Of a stretch of DNA of 64,000 bases, positions 25,212 through 32,554 are shown piece by piece. Source of the DNA: JAKALX01 sp964508715 (lineage in GTDB: Bacteria; Chloroflexota; Dehalococcoidia; Tepidiformales; Tepidiformaceae); assembly GCA_964508715.1 (NCBI GenBank), contig CAZDUX010000007.1, positions 62,001 through 126,000 on the forward strand. Reading direction: 5' to 3'. Positions within the stretch are counted from its first letter, which is position 1; every line of letters begins with the position of its first letter. A program made the position numbers and the translations under genes. Under the pieces are notes generated by a model. It ran no database searches and was not told the origin of the DNA. It saw only the letters and a program-made list of their open reading frames with translations.

Positions 25212-25670
25212 ATGCCCGCACTTCGAACACTGATTCTCGCGATCATCGGACTCTTCCTCGTCTGGATGATTGTTGCCGGGGTCGCGTCGTACTTCGGCGG
25301 CCATTTCGTGCCCGATGGCGCCGTCCCCGATTCGTGGGCGCCGCCGAGCAGTTGGGCCACCTGGCGCGATATCCTGATCGTCTTCACCGCCATCTTCTTC
25401 GTTATTGGCGGGGTGCTTTTCGCTGCCCTGATGGGGGCCCTTCTCATGCTCGCCCTGCTCGTGCGGCGGGTTCTCAAGGAGAACGCCGTACCGGCACTCG
25501 ACTCCCTCAAGGATTCACTCGATAACGTCCGCGGCACCACCGAGTTCGCCGGCGAGACCGTTGCGAGTCCGCTCATCCGCACCTATGCCGTCGTCAAGGG
25601 CGTCCGCAGCGGACTCGGCGCTGTTACGGGCATTGGCGACCGTATTCGCAAGCGCCGGGGGAAGAAGTGA
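25212..25670 (+). CDS. two-helix membrane protein, unknown
   Basis: A 152-residue protein I do not recognise. It has a first hydrophobic helix (residues 4-24, LRTLILAIIGLFLVWMIVAGV), a 30-residue loop with Trp and Pro, a second long helix (about 53-82), and a cytoplasmic tail rich in charged residues (LKENAVPALDSLKDSLDNVR ... RIRKRRGKK). The layout recalls bacterial DUF948/YtxH-like envelope proteins. ATG 25212 has GGAAGGAA nine bases upstream; the extension to 25164 was rejected. Its stop overlaps the GTG of the next gene by four bases, so the two are translationally coupled. Confidence 0.7.
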   Translation: MPALRTLILAIIGLFLVWMIVAGVASYFGGHFVPDGAVPDSWAPPSSWATWRDILIVFTAIFFVIGGVLFAALMGALLMLALLVRRVLKENAVPALDSLKDSLDNVRGTTEFAGETVASPLIRTYAVVKGVRSGLGAVTGIGDRIRKRRGKK

Positions 25671-25975
25671 CCACGCCCGAACCCGGTGCGAGTGAGACCT
25701 CGCCGTTGGAACCCGCGGATATGCCGCCGGCCGCGGAGGCACAGATGCCGGAAGTGCCGCCCGAACCCCTTGCCGCCGTTCGCGAGCGGAAACGCGACCG
25801 CCTCCGTGCCCGCGCGAACGAGAGTGCCGTGGTGGGCTGGGCACGGGCCGTCGCCCTCGGCATCCGCGACACAGCCGAGGATATGCTGGCGGAGGGCCGC
25901 AAGGGCGCGCACGAGGCCTACGAAGAAGGCTGGAAGCGTTTCGACGCGAAGACCAGGTATCGCCGCAAGCGCTGA
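25667..25975 (+). CDS. small charged protein coupled to the membrane protein gene, unknown
   Basis: A 102-residue soluble protein without recognised domains. The first 35 residues are Pro/Glu/Ala-rich and probably disordered; the rest is a helix-prone, strongly charged region (RERKRDRLRARANE, DTAEDMLAEGRKGAHEAYEEGWKRFD) ending in a basic tail. GTG 25667 overlaps the TGA of the upstream gene (GTGA), typical of coupled translation. With its two-helix partner it may form a small envelope-associated complex, by inference from context. The hairpin at 26057 ends this two-gene unit. Confidence 0.65.
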   Translation: MTTPEPGASETSPLEPADMPPAAEAQMPEVPPEPLAAVRERKRDRLRARANESAVVGWARAVALGIRDTAEDMLAEGRKGAHEAYEEGWKRFDAKTRYRRKR

Positions 25976-26056
25976 GCCGAGGGAGTTCAAGGCTCCCTGC
26001 ACGTGGCTGTCGCCTGGCGGTCATCCCGCCACGCGCGGCCGGTGCGCCTAACGCCT

Positions 26057-26097
26057 AACGGTGGCCCTTGATACGATCGCGCGCGAAGGCCACCGTT
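26057..26097 (+). terminator. strong hairpin with T-rich tail ending the 25212-25975 operon
   Basis: AACGGTGGCC (26057-26066) pairs perfectly with GGCCACCGTT (26088-26097); the stem can extend inward by CTT/AAG with one bulged C. The tail reads TTCTTGCCC. It lies about 80 nt after the stop at 25975 and ten bases before tRNA-Ser(GGA). Confidence 0.65.
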
Positions 26098-26106
26098 CTT
26101 GCCCGC

Positions 26107-26196
26107 GGAGAGGTGCTGGAGTGGCCGATCAGGCACGCCTGGAAAGCGTGTAACGGCGCAAGTCGTTCGTGGGTTCGAATCCCACCCTCTCCGCCA
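26107..26196 (+). tRNA. tRNA-Ser(GGA)
   Basis: A full cloverleaf with the long variable arm of class II tRNAs. The acceptor GGAGAGG (26107-26113) pairs with CCTCTCC (26186-26192), the discriminator is G, and CCA is encoded at 26194-26196. The anticodon stem CACGC/GCGTG encloses CTGGAAA with anticodon GGA at 26141-26143, reading UCC and UCU. The T-arm is GTGGGTTCGAATCCCAC. Confidence 0.97.
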
Positions 26197-26385
26197 CCAC
26201 CGTTCGATCGCGCTCCACGATCCCGCGTCATCCGCCTGGTTGTTACTTGCAGGCAGGCCTGCCGGAGTAGCAGTGCTACCCCCTCCTGTTCGAGTTACGG
26301 GATGCGCGGGCGGATGCTGACCGGGCCGCGGTAGCCGTGCGTATCACCCGCGACCGTTCGATCGTGGCCTGGCCCGGGGTGACCA

Positions 26386-27909
26386 TCAGACCATCCCGAG
26401 GCGCACGAGTTGGTCTCCGGGGGCTTCGATCTTCAAGAGTGCCTGGCGGAGCTTGTCGGCGAGTTCCTTCTCTACCTGCTCGCCCGCGCGATTCTCTTCT
26501 TCAGCGGGGTCCTGCTCGAGATCGAACGCGAGGTTGCCGATGAACTTCGCGTTGGCCCAGTAAGGCAACATGTCGCCGGGCTCGAATGGCTGGCGGATGA
26601 CGGGCACTCTTGCCCCCGGCATGCGGTCGAGCCAGGCCCTTCGGTCGGGCATTGGCAGGCGGAGTTTCGCGGCGCCAGCGGGCATGGTGGACCAGCGGTT
26701 CGACCAGAGTGACATGGGGTAGTTCACGCCGTCTTTGGGAGCGCGCGCGTACTTGTAACGTTCATCCACGAGGTGGACTTCCCGGCCCCAGGTGCCCGTA
26801 AGCAGGTACTCGCGCACCGAATTCGCCTGCCCTTCGAGTACCGGCAGGAGCGATGTACCGTGCGTACGGTGTTCGACTTTCACGCCGAAGAGGTCGAGGA
26901 GTGTCGCGTGGATATCGACTGATGTCGTGAGTGCATCGACATCGCGGGCTTCCGCTCCGGGCCAGGCGACGAGCATCGGGATGTGGCCGAGGGGCTGGTA
27001 GATGGGAACGCCCGGTTTCCCCCAGATGTCCTTTTCGCCGAGGAAGTGCCCGTGGTCGGTGCAGATGACCACCATGGTGTCGTCCCATAGGTTATTGCGA
27101 TCGATCGCCTCGACCATCCGCCCGAACCAGTGGTCGATCATGGTTAGCTTTGCGCCGTAGCAGGCGCGGATCTGGCGTGCCTGGCGCTCGTTGAGCACGC
27201 CTTTGCGCTGTGCCGCCGCGTGATATGGGGGCCAGATGAGATGCGGGCCTTCCCAGCCAGGGTCGTACATGCTGGCGTACGGCTCGGGTGTGTCGAACGG
27301 CTCGTGTGGGTCGAATTCATCGATGAACAGGAAGAAGCGGTCGTGGTAGCCGGCGTTGTCGTCGATCCACTTTGCCGCTGCGGCCATTGTGCGAGGGCCG
27401 GGAAAGTCCGCCTCGTCCTGGAACCAGCCGCGGGATGTGTCGTACTCCACCAGGGGCCGCCCGAACATGGGTGTGCCGAGCCAGCTCGGGTCGGGGCGTG
27501 TCTTCCATGGGTCGCTTTCGCCGCCGCGCTCGTACTCCCAGGCCGTGAAGTCGGTGTGGTAATTCTCTCCACCAACCTCGAACAGGTGCGGATGGTCTGA
27601 GACGAGCATCGATGTCACGCCCGCCTTGCGAAGCTGGACGGTGATGGCGTCCTCCCAGATCTCAATCGAACCCCACGGCCGCCAGAGGAAATCGAGTGCG
27701 CCGCAGAGGATGTCGTGGCGTGCGGGCATGCAGGGGAGGGAGCCGGCGTAGTGCTTCTGGAAGCGCAATGAGCGAGCGGCGAAGGCGTCGAGGTTGGGTG
27801 TCTGGAACTCGTTGCTCCCATAGCTGCCCAGCATGTGCCGGTTGAGGCTGTCGAGCAGGATGACGATGGCGTTCTTCGGCCGCCCTTGCGCCGGGTGTTG
27901 GTCGGTCAT
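26386..27909 (-). CDS. sulfatase family hydrolase (Cys-type)
   Basis: A 507-residue sulfatase of the alkaline-phosphatase superfamily. NAIVILLDSLNRHMLGSYG gives the first metal-binding Asp pair, and the sulfatase signature C-x-P-x-R is present as CMPAR (C60 to R64); Cys 60 would be converted to formylglycine by a maturase not found here. TDHGHFLGEKDIWGKPG carries the second metal and substrate residues. No signal peptide is seen, so a cytoplasmic enzyme acting on an imported sulfate ester or phosphonate is likely; the substrate is unknown. AGGAGGG five bases upstream fixes ATG 27909. It stands alone. Confidence 0.92.
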   Translation of the reverse strand: MTDQHPAQGRPKNAIVILLDSLNRHMLGSYGSNEFQTPNLDAFAARSLRFQKHYAGSLPCMPARHDILCGALDFLWRPWGSIEIWEDAITVQLRKAGVTSMLVSDHPHLFEVGGENYHTDFTAWEYERGGESDPWKTRPDPSWLGTPMFGRPLVEYDTSRGWFQDEADFPGPRTMAAAAKWIDDNAGYHDRFFLFIDEFDPHEPFDTPEPYASMYDPGWEGPHLIWPPYHAAAQRKGVLNERQARQIRACYGAKLTMIDHWFGRMVEAIDRNNLWDDTMVVICTDHGHFLGEKDIWGKPGVPIYQPLGHIPMLVAWPGAEARDVDALTTSVDIHATLLDLFGVKVEHRTHGTSLLPVLEGQANSVREYLLTGTWGREVHLVDERYKYARAPKDGVNYPMSLWSNRWSTMPAGAAKLRLPMPDRRAWLDRMPGARVPVIRQPFEPGDMLPYWANAKFIGNLAFDLEQDPAEEENRAGEQVEKELADKLRQALLKIEAPGDQLVRLGMV

Positions 27910-28095
27910 GTTGCCCTCCTGCCCGGCGATTCTACGTTGACTCTTCAATGGCTGCTCCCCATCGGCCTGCACACGGGATTGTCATTGCGGATGTATCGGT
28001 CTCATGGCTGCGATGGTGAAAAGCATTGCGGCGGCATACTATTACCGTGCTGCGGGCCGAGTTCGCACATGATTCGCACCGAAGGAGTCTCGTCC

Positions 28096-28500
28096 ATGAC
28101 CAAAGTGATCGATATCGAGGGTATTGGGCCCAAGTACGCTGAAACGCTCGAGGCGGCCGACGTGAAGACGACCGAGAAGCTCCTCGAAGTCGGTGGCACC
28201 GCCAAGGGCCGCAAGGAGCTCGCCGAGAAGACGAGCATCAGCGAGCGCCTGATTCTCGAATGGGTGAACCGTGCCGATCTCATGCGCGTGAAGGGTGTGG
28301 GGTCGGAGTTCTCCGATCTCCTCGAGGCGTCCGGTGTGGATACGGTGAAAGAGCTTGCTACCCGCCGCGCCGACAACCTCCTCGCCAAGATGCTCGAGGT
28401 GAACGAGGCGAAGAAGCTCGTGCGCCGCGTGCCAACCGCGAATGAGGTCGAGGCCTGGATCGCCGACGCCAAGACCCTTCCCCCGGCGATCACCTACTAA
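28096..28500 (+). CDS. DUF4332 helix-hairpin-helix protein
   Basis: A 134-residue protein made of two helix-hairpin-helix repeats: VIDIEGIGPKYAETLEAADV (residues 4-23) and LMRVKGVGSEFSDLLEASGV (62-81), each with the I-x-G-I/V-G turn that contacts DNA or another protein. This is the DUF4332 layout, and similar units occur at the ends of many DNA- or ribosome-associated proteins; the role is unknown. ATG 28096 has GAAGGAG eight bases upstream; the long upstream frame was rejected. It is followed by a 60-codon gene on the same strand. Confidence 0.85.
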   Translation: MTKVIDIEGIGPKYAETLEAADVKTTEKLLEVGGTAKGRKELAEKTSISERLILEWVNRADLMRVKGVGSEFSDLLEASGVDTVKELATRRADNLLAKMLEVNEAKKLVRRVPTANEVEAWIADAKTLPPAITY

Positions 28501-28595
28501 TCCGCAAACGAGAAGCCGGGAGACGTAGAGGCCCAGAGACAGACAGGGATCCCGGCCTCTGCGTTCCCCGTGCGTGCCACGAGGGAGGCCCCAGG

Positions 28596-28778
28596 ATGGA
28601 TGAACAGCTGATTGGCCTGCTGAAAGACCGTGCCGGGCTCGATGAAGACAAGGCCCGCCAGGTAGTGAGTACGATCCTTGATTTCCTCAAGGAGAACCCC
28701 GAGAAGCTCAAGGGCCTCATCTCCGGCGATGTCGTGTCGGAGGCTACCGGGGCACTCGGCAAGCTCTTCGGCCGCTAA
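28596..28778 (+). CDS. 60-residue helical protein, unknown
   Basis: A small acidic-basic helical protein (LIGLLKDRAGLDEDKARQVV, a spacer, FLKENPEKLKGLISGD, then a Gly-ended helix GALGKLFGR). I do not recognise a family. GGGAGG eight bases before ATG 28596, neighbour-like codon use, and position in line with the DUF4332 gene argue that it is real. The pattern of two short amphipathic helices with a NPEKLKGL turn occurs in small Chloroflexota proteins of unknown function (from memory, not checked). Confidence 0.6.
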   Translation: MDEQLIGLLKDRAGLDEDKARQVVSTILDFLKENPEKLKGLISGDVVSEATGALGKLFGR

Positions 28779-28812
28779 CGCCACGTTGCTGGCAGCATCG
28801 CGGCGGGCTGGC

Positions 28813-28818
28813 TAGACT
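28813..28818 (+). promoter_or_regulatory. -10-like box before the thioesterase gene
   Basis: TAGACT lies seven bases before ATG 28826, with no Shine-Dalgarno sequence in between; another instance of the leaderless pattern. Confidence 0.35.
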
Positions 28819-28825
28819 GCGCGCA

Positions 28826-29218
28826 ATGGCAAAGACGGCATCGGTTGACCACGGGTTTGGCGCCCAGATTGGGATCGAGACGACGGAGCGCGCCCATGAG
28901 CGAAGCACGAACCGCGTGACGATCACGCCGATGCACCTCAACCCCCATGGCACGGTCCACGGCGGCGTGCTCTACACCATGGCCGACCAGGGGATGGGCG
29001 CCGCCGTCTATTCCGTGCTCGACGAGAACGAGTCGTGTGCGACGATCGAGGTGAAGATGGCCTACATCGCCGCCGCTCGCGAGGGTGAACTCGTCTGTGA
29101 GACACGCCTCGTGAGCAAGGGACGCCGGGTCGCGTTCCTCGAATCGGATGTGACGAACGACGGCCGTCTGGTCGCGAAGGCGCTTGGCAGCTTCGCGATC
29201 TTCCCTCTTCGCAGCTGA
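28826..29218 (+). CDS. PaaI family hotdog-fold thioesterase
   Basis: A 130-residue hotdog thioesterase of the PaaI/YdiI group, hydrolysing acyl- or phenylacetyl-type CoA esters. The active-site segment is NPHGTVHGGVLYTMADQGMG, with the HGG turn and the Asp of the long hotdog helix; strands EVKMAYIAAAREGELVCETRL and GSFAIFP complete the fold. The length is normal. It sits alone between the small helical gene and the convergent aminotransferase gene. Together with the FlK-like thioesterase at 41650 it may release CoA from dead-end intermediates of the crotonase pathways (inference). Confidence 0.92.
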   Translation: MAKTASVDHGFGAQIGIETTERAHERSTNRVTITPMHLNPHGTVHGGVLYTMADQGMGAAVYSVLDENESCATIEVKMAYIAAAREGELVCETRLVSKGRRVAFLESDVTNDGRLVAKALGSFAIFPLRS

Positions 29219-29248
29219 ACCTGGCCGGTCGTCACCGGCTGATGGCGG

Positions 29249-30400
29249 TCAGGGGTGCAGGATCTCGCGCAGGGCTTCGCACACGTAGTCGACTTCCTCG
29301 TTGGTCATCAGCGGGAACATCGGGAGGGTAATTTCGCCGGCGAAGAGCCGCTCTGCCACCGGGAAATCGCCGGGCTGCCAGCGGCCGAGATTCTTGAACG
29401 CCGTGTGGTAGTGCAGCGGGATGAAGTGCACCGATGTCCCGACCCCGCGGGCGGAGAGTTCGCGGATCACGTCGTCGCGCTGGACGGGCGACTCCTCGTT
29501 TTTGACCCGGATGGGGAAGAGGTGCCAGGCGTGCCGGTTCGCTTCATCGAACTGTGGGAGGATAACCAGGTCCTCGTCGCGCAGGTTGGCGAAGTAGCGT
29601 TGCGCAACACGGGTGCGGCCCTCGATGAACTCCTCGATTCGGCGGAGCTGTGTGCGGCCGAGCGAGGCCGCGATATCGGTCAGGTTGTCCTTGAACCCGA
29701 ACTCCTTGATGTCGTAGCGCCAGCTGCCGCCCGCGTCGTAGCGGTTCCATGCATCGCGCGACATGCCGTGCAGGGTGAGGACGCGCACGCGGTCGGAGAG
29801 CTCTTCGTCGTTGGTTGCGAGCGCGCCGCCCTCGCCAGTGGTGATGGTCTTGTTCGCGTAGAAGCTGAAGGCGGCGGCGTCGCTCGTCGTGCCGATGGGG
29901 CGGCCGTGGTAGAAGGTGCCGATGGCGTGCGCGGCATCTTCGAGCACCTTGACCCCATGCGCCTTCGCGAGTGCGTTGATCGCCTCCATGGCGCACGCCT
30001 CGCCGGCGAAGTGGACGGGGATGATGACCTTCGTGCGGGGGGTGATTGCGCGCTCGATCGCCAGCGGGTCGATGTTGTAGTCGCTCTCGCGCACATCAAC
30101 GAGCACCGGAGTGGCGCCGGTGTGAACGACGACGTTGGCTGTGGCGGTGAAGGTGTAGACGGGCACGATGACCTCGTCGCCAGGTTCGAGGTCCCAGGCG
30201 GCGAGTGCGAGGTGCATGGCGGCGGTGGCCGAGTTGACAGCGTTCACGTATGACGCGCCGCAGTATTCGGCCAGCTCTTTTTCGAGTGCCGTGAGGTTCG
30301 GTCCGCTGGTGAGCCAGCCGCTGCGCAGGGTGTCGACGACGGCCTGCACGTCGTCGTCGTCGATACTGGGGCGAAAGAACGGCACACGAAGCTCAGCCAT
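29249..30400 (-). CDS. DegT/DnrJ/EryC1/StrS family PLP-dependent aminotransferase
   Basis: A 383-residue sugar aminotransferase-type enzyme. The family start VPFFRPSIDDDDVQAV and SGWLTSGP are clear; PLP contacts are seen in NSATAAMHLAL and LEDAAHAIG, and the Schiff-base Lys is K184 in FYANKTITTGEGG. LTDIAASLGRTQL and the C-terminal FPLMTNEEVDYV finish the domain. Members transaminate nucleotide-linked keto-sugars for surface polysaccharide or antibiotic sugars. No other sugar genes are adjacent, so the product is unknown. The frame is open to 30829, but ATG 30400 (MAELRVPF) is the family start. Confidence 0.93.
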   Translation of the reverse strand: MAELRVPFFRPSIDDDDVQAVVDTLRSGWLTSGPNLTALEKELAEYCGASYVNAVNSATAAMHLALAAWDLEPGDEVIVPVYTFTATANVVVHTGATPVLVDVRESDYNIDPLAIERAITPRTKVIIPVHFAGEACAMEAINALAKAHGVKVLEDAAHAIGTFYHGRPIGTTSDAAAFSFYANKTITTGEGGALATNDEELSDRVRVLTLHGMSRDAWNRYDAGGSWRYDIKEFGFKDNLTDIAASLGRTQLRRIEEFIEGRTRVAQRYFANLRDEDLVILPQFDEANRHAWHLFPIRVKNEESPVQRDDVIRELSARGVGTSVHFIPLHYHTAFKNLGRWQPGDFPVAERLFAGEITLPMFPLMTNEEVDYVCEALREILHP

Positions 30401-30439
30401 GCCGATCAGCCTACCGGCTGCGGTGCCAATAGACACGAA

Positions 30440-30469
30440 GAAGGCCGCAGTCCACGGGCTGCGGCCTTC
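30440..30469 (-). terminator. hairpin terminator after the secreted His-rich gene
   Basis: GAAGGCCGCAG (30440-30450) and CTGCGGCCTTC (30459-30469) form a perfect 11-bp stem with an 8-nt loop. In the minus direction the stem is followed by TTCGTGTCT. It lies 18 nt past the stop at 30487. Confidence 0.7.
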
Positions 30470-30486
30470 GCAGGTGGAGCAGGCTC

Positions 30487-30813
30487 CTACTGGTAGCGGG
30501 TCTGCATGGTGCTGCCGCGGGCCCGGTTGTGGAAACCGGTCTGCGGCGAGGACGTGTTGCTCCCCCCGTGCCCGGCGCCTGGGTTTGAACCATCCATGTT
30601 CGGGCAGTCGTGTTTGCGACCGTCCTGGGTGCCATCGTGGCCGTGCCGGGGGTGCTGCCCGCCTCCCGGCTGTGCCGGGTCTGTGGGGGTTGCCGGGGAC
30701 GATGGCGTTGGGTCTGCCTGCTGGCTCGCCGCGAACGCGACCGACCCGCCGAGCATGGCGAGGGCCGCCAGCGGCACACCAATCGCGAGGGCAACTCGCT
30801 TGCCTGGGATCAA
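30487..30813 (-). CDS. small secreted His/Asp/Gly-rich protein, unknown
   Basis: A 108-residue exported protein with a signal peptide (LAIGVPLAALAMLGGSVAFA, likely cleaved after AFA) and a mature part of low complexity rich in Pro, Ser, Gly and His (QHPRHGHDGTQDGRKHD). One Cys is present. The His/Asp clusters could bind metal, but nothing is proven. The start is TTG 30813, supported by GGAGG eight bases upstream. It is preceded by an AT-richer 235-nt region with an inverted repeat and followed by a strong terminator, so it is a single-gene unit. Confidence 0.65.
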   Translation of the reverse strand: MIPGKRVALAIGVPLAALAMLGGSVAFAASQQADPTPSSPATPTDPAQPGGGQHPRHGHDGTQDGRKHDCPNMDGSNPGAGHGGSNTSSPQTGFHNRARGSTMQTRYQ

Positions 30814-30899
30814 GATGCACTACCTCCATTCACTGGTATGGCGATGATGGCCATGTGCAAATAGTAACGAATCTACGAAAAGAATCGGTTCTGATCTTG

Positions 30900-30922
30900 A
30901 CACTGGTGAATAGTACCAGTGT
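30900..30922. promoter_or_regulatory. perfect 8-bp inverted repeat, possible operator
   Basis: ACACTGGT (30900-30907), a 7-nt spacer GAATAGT, then ACCAGTGT (30915-30922). It lies in the 235-nt AT-richer stretch 30814-31048 upstream of the small secreted-protein gene. A TTGACA hexamer on the plus strand (30897-30902) overlaps its left arm, but no good -10 follows at 17 nt. An operator or the stem of a small RNA are both possible. Confidence 0.4.
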
Positions 30923-31048
30923 GGCTGAGTGCAGGAGTGGTGCCTACGATTCTCACCATCTTCCCAAGAAACTCACAGCATATTCCGAGGAAATAACACG
31001 ACCGGACATGCTCGGTAATGGTAGGTGCGGAAACTGATAGGAGGGTGA

Positions 31049-31732
31049 CTACTCTGTATCGTCGTCCGGGCGTGCGTCGGCTACGAGGCGGTATCCGACG
31101 TTGCGCACCGTCTCGATGAATGCCCGTCCATGAATTTCGACCTTGGCGCGGATCCGGCGGATGTGGACGTCGACGGTGCGGGCTCCGCCGAAGTAGTCGT
31201 AGCCCCAGACGCGGTTGAGGAGCTGTTCCCGCGTGAACACCCGCCCGGCGTTCATGGCGAGGAAACGCAACAACTCGTACTCCTTGAAGGTAAGAACGAC
31301 CGGTTCGCTGTCGATGGTCACGCGGTAGTTCGAGAGATCGAGCGTCAATGCGCCGCACCGCACGAAGTTCTCGCTATCGATGCCGTGGCGCCGCCAGAGT
31401 GCGCGTTCGACGCGGCGGGCGAGCTCGATGGGGCTTGCAGGGAACATGAGGAAGTCATCGATCGGGAGGTCGGCGGTGAGGCGATCGACTTGCTCGTCGC
31501 CCAGCAATGCGAAGAGCACGGTGCCGTTTTCGGCGTAGGTTTCTGCGAGGAGGTTGAATGCTGCCGGTGGAATATCGCGCAGGTCGAGGGCCACGACATC
31601 GGCGTCGGGGCCACCATCATCGGCGGTGAGTCGCTCCGGTGCGACCACTGGCGCGGAGAACCCCGCACGCTCGAGCACCGGCCCCAGCCTGGCGACATCC
31701 GGGTGGCGGGTGACGAGCAAGACGGTGCGCAT
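31049..31732 (-). CDS. OmpR-type winged-helix regulator with degenerate receiver (GlnR-like)
   Basis: A 227-residue regulator. The C-terminal winged helix (about residues 125-220) is strongly conserved: LTFKEYELLRFLAMNAGRVFTREQLLNRVWGYDY and GARTVDVHIRRIRAKVE. The N-terminal receiver is atypical: the acidic pair is replaced (VLLVTRHPD), the Asp region reads VVALDLRD, and the conserved Lys is missing (MFPASPIE). Phosphorylation is therefore doubtful, as in actinobacterial GlnR, which works as a dimer without phosphate. No partner kinase is adjacent. AGGAGG and a TATACT -10 box precede ATG 31732. It is divergent from ogt with a palindrome in between. Confidence 0.88.
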   Translation of the reverse strand: MRTVLLVTRHPDVARLGPVLERAGFSAPVVAPERLTADDGGPDADVVALDLRDIPPAAFNLLAETYAENGTVLFALLGDEQVDRLTADLPIDDFLMFPASPIELARRVERALWRRHGIDSENFVRCGALTLDLSNYRVTIDSEPVVLTFKEYELLRFLAMNAGRVFTREQLLNRVWGYDYFGGARTVDVHIRRIRAKVEIHGRAFIETVRNVGYRLVADARPDDDTE

Positions 31733-31760
31733 GGTGAAGGGCGTGCCTCCTACCTCATGC

Positions 31761-31766
31761 AGTATA
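31761..31766 (-). promoter_or_regulatory. -10 box of the winged-helix regulator gene
   Basis: On the minus strand TATACT lies about 28 bases before ATG 31732, with AGGAGG in between. The -35 region (AGAGAA at 17 nt) is poor, as expected for a promoter that needs an activator. Confidence 0.45.
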
Positions 31767-31809
31767 GCGGCGCCGGAATACCATTCTCTCGTTGCGCTAT
31801 GAAATCCAT

Positions 31810-31823
31810 GTGAACAGGTTCAC
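31810..31823. promoter_or_regulatory. palindrome between divergent regulator and ogt genes
   Basis: GTGAAC-AG-GTTCAC is a perfect 6-bp inverted repeat with a 2-nt spacer, about 45 bp upstream of the regulator -10 box and 58 bp upstream of ogt. The position suits an operator for one or both genes. Confidence 0.4.
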
Positions 31824-31868
31824 GAGCACCGGCACAGGGCTGTGATGTTCGAGGGCCATTCCACGCGG

Positions 31869-31874
31869 TACGCT
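31869..31874 (+). promoter_or_regulatory. -10-like box before ogt
   Basis: TACGCT lies six bases before ATG 31881, matching the leaderless pattern; AGGA in the gap is too close to the start for a normal ribosome-binding site. Confidence 0.3.
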
Positions 31875-31880
31875 AGGAAC

Positions 31881-32405
31881 ATGGACACGCCCGAAAGGCT
31901 CGCCGCCGTGATCGCCGAGACTGCCATGGGCTGGGCGGGTGTTGCGCTCAGCGAGCGCGGTATTCGCTATGCCACTCTTTTTCATCGCACTCGCCAGGCC
32001 TGCGCCGGTGAGCTTCGCGCCTTCGGCGCGGTCGAAGCTGATGACCCCCGTGCACCGGAAATTCGGGCGTTGCTCGAGCATTATGCTGCCGGCGATGGTG
32101 CAAGCCTCGACGACTATCCCGTGGACCTCCCGGAATGCACACCGATTCAGCGAGAGACATGGCTAGCCCTGCGCGAAATCCCGCGAGGTGAAACGCGCAG
32201 CTACGGCTGGCTCGCCCGTCACGTCGGGCGAGCCGAATCGCCGCGGGCTATCGGCGCGATGGTTGGTGCGAACCCGGTGCCGCTCTGGCTCCCGTGTCAC
32301 CGCGTCGTCGCCAGTGATGGCAGCCTCCATGGCTTTGGTGGCGGCCTGGCGATGAAACAGGCTCTGCTCGAACTCGAGGGGGCTCTTCCCGCGCGCCTCG
32401 TTTAG
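31881..32405 (+). CDS. ogt: methylated-DNA--[protein]-cysteine S-methyltransferase
   Basis: A 174-residue O6-alkylguanine-DNA alkyltransferase that repairs O6-methylguanine by irreversible transfer to its own Cys. The active-site motif PCHRVV is intact with acceptor C139; the recognition helix (SYGWLARHVGRAESPRAIGAMVGANP) carries the Arg finger and the Asn hinge. The N-terminal ribonuclease-like domain is present but weakly conserved, as usual. ATG 31881 fits the family length; the 13-codon extension to 31842 was rejected. It is divergent from the winged-helix regulator gene; no Ada-type regulator is attached. Confidence 0.94.
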   Translation: MDTPERLAAVIAETAMGWAGVALSERGIRYATLFHRTRQACAGELRAFGAVEADDPRAPEIRALLEHYAAGDGASLDDYPVDLPECTPIQRETWLALREIPRGETRSYGWLARHVGRAESPRAIGAMVGANPVPLWLPCHRVVASDGSLHGFGGGLAMKQALLELEGALPARLV

Positions 32406-32554
32406 CCCGATGGTGCAGCCCGGGAAGACGGGGCACTGGCCGTGGCACGCGGCATCTTAGCCGGCCTGCCATGCCGTAACCTTCGTGCACTCAATCTGAT
32501 AGCCTTTCCTGACCTGACGCCGAACCTTCATTGCCGAGAAAGGAAACACCAACA

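Noticed and set aside
29249..30829. 526-residue aminotransferase
   Set aside because: The extra 143 N-terminal codons overlap the small secreted-protein gene and terminator and have no family similarity; the DegT fold starts at ATG 30400.
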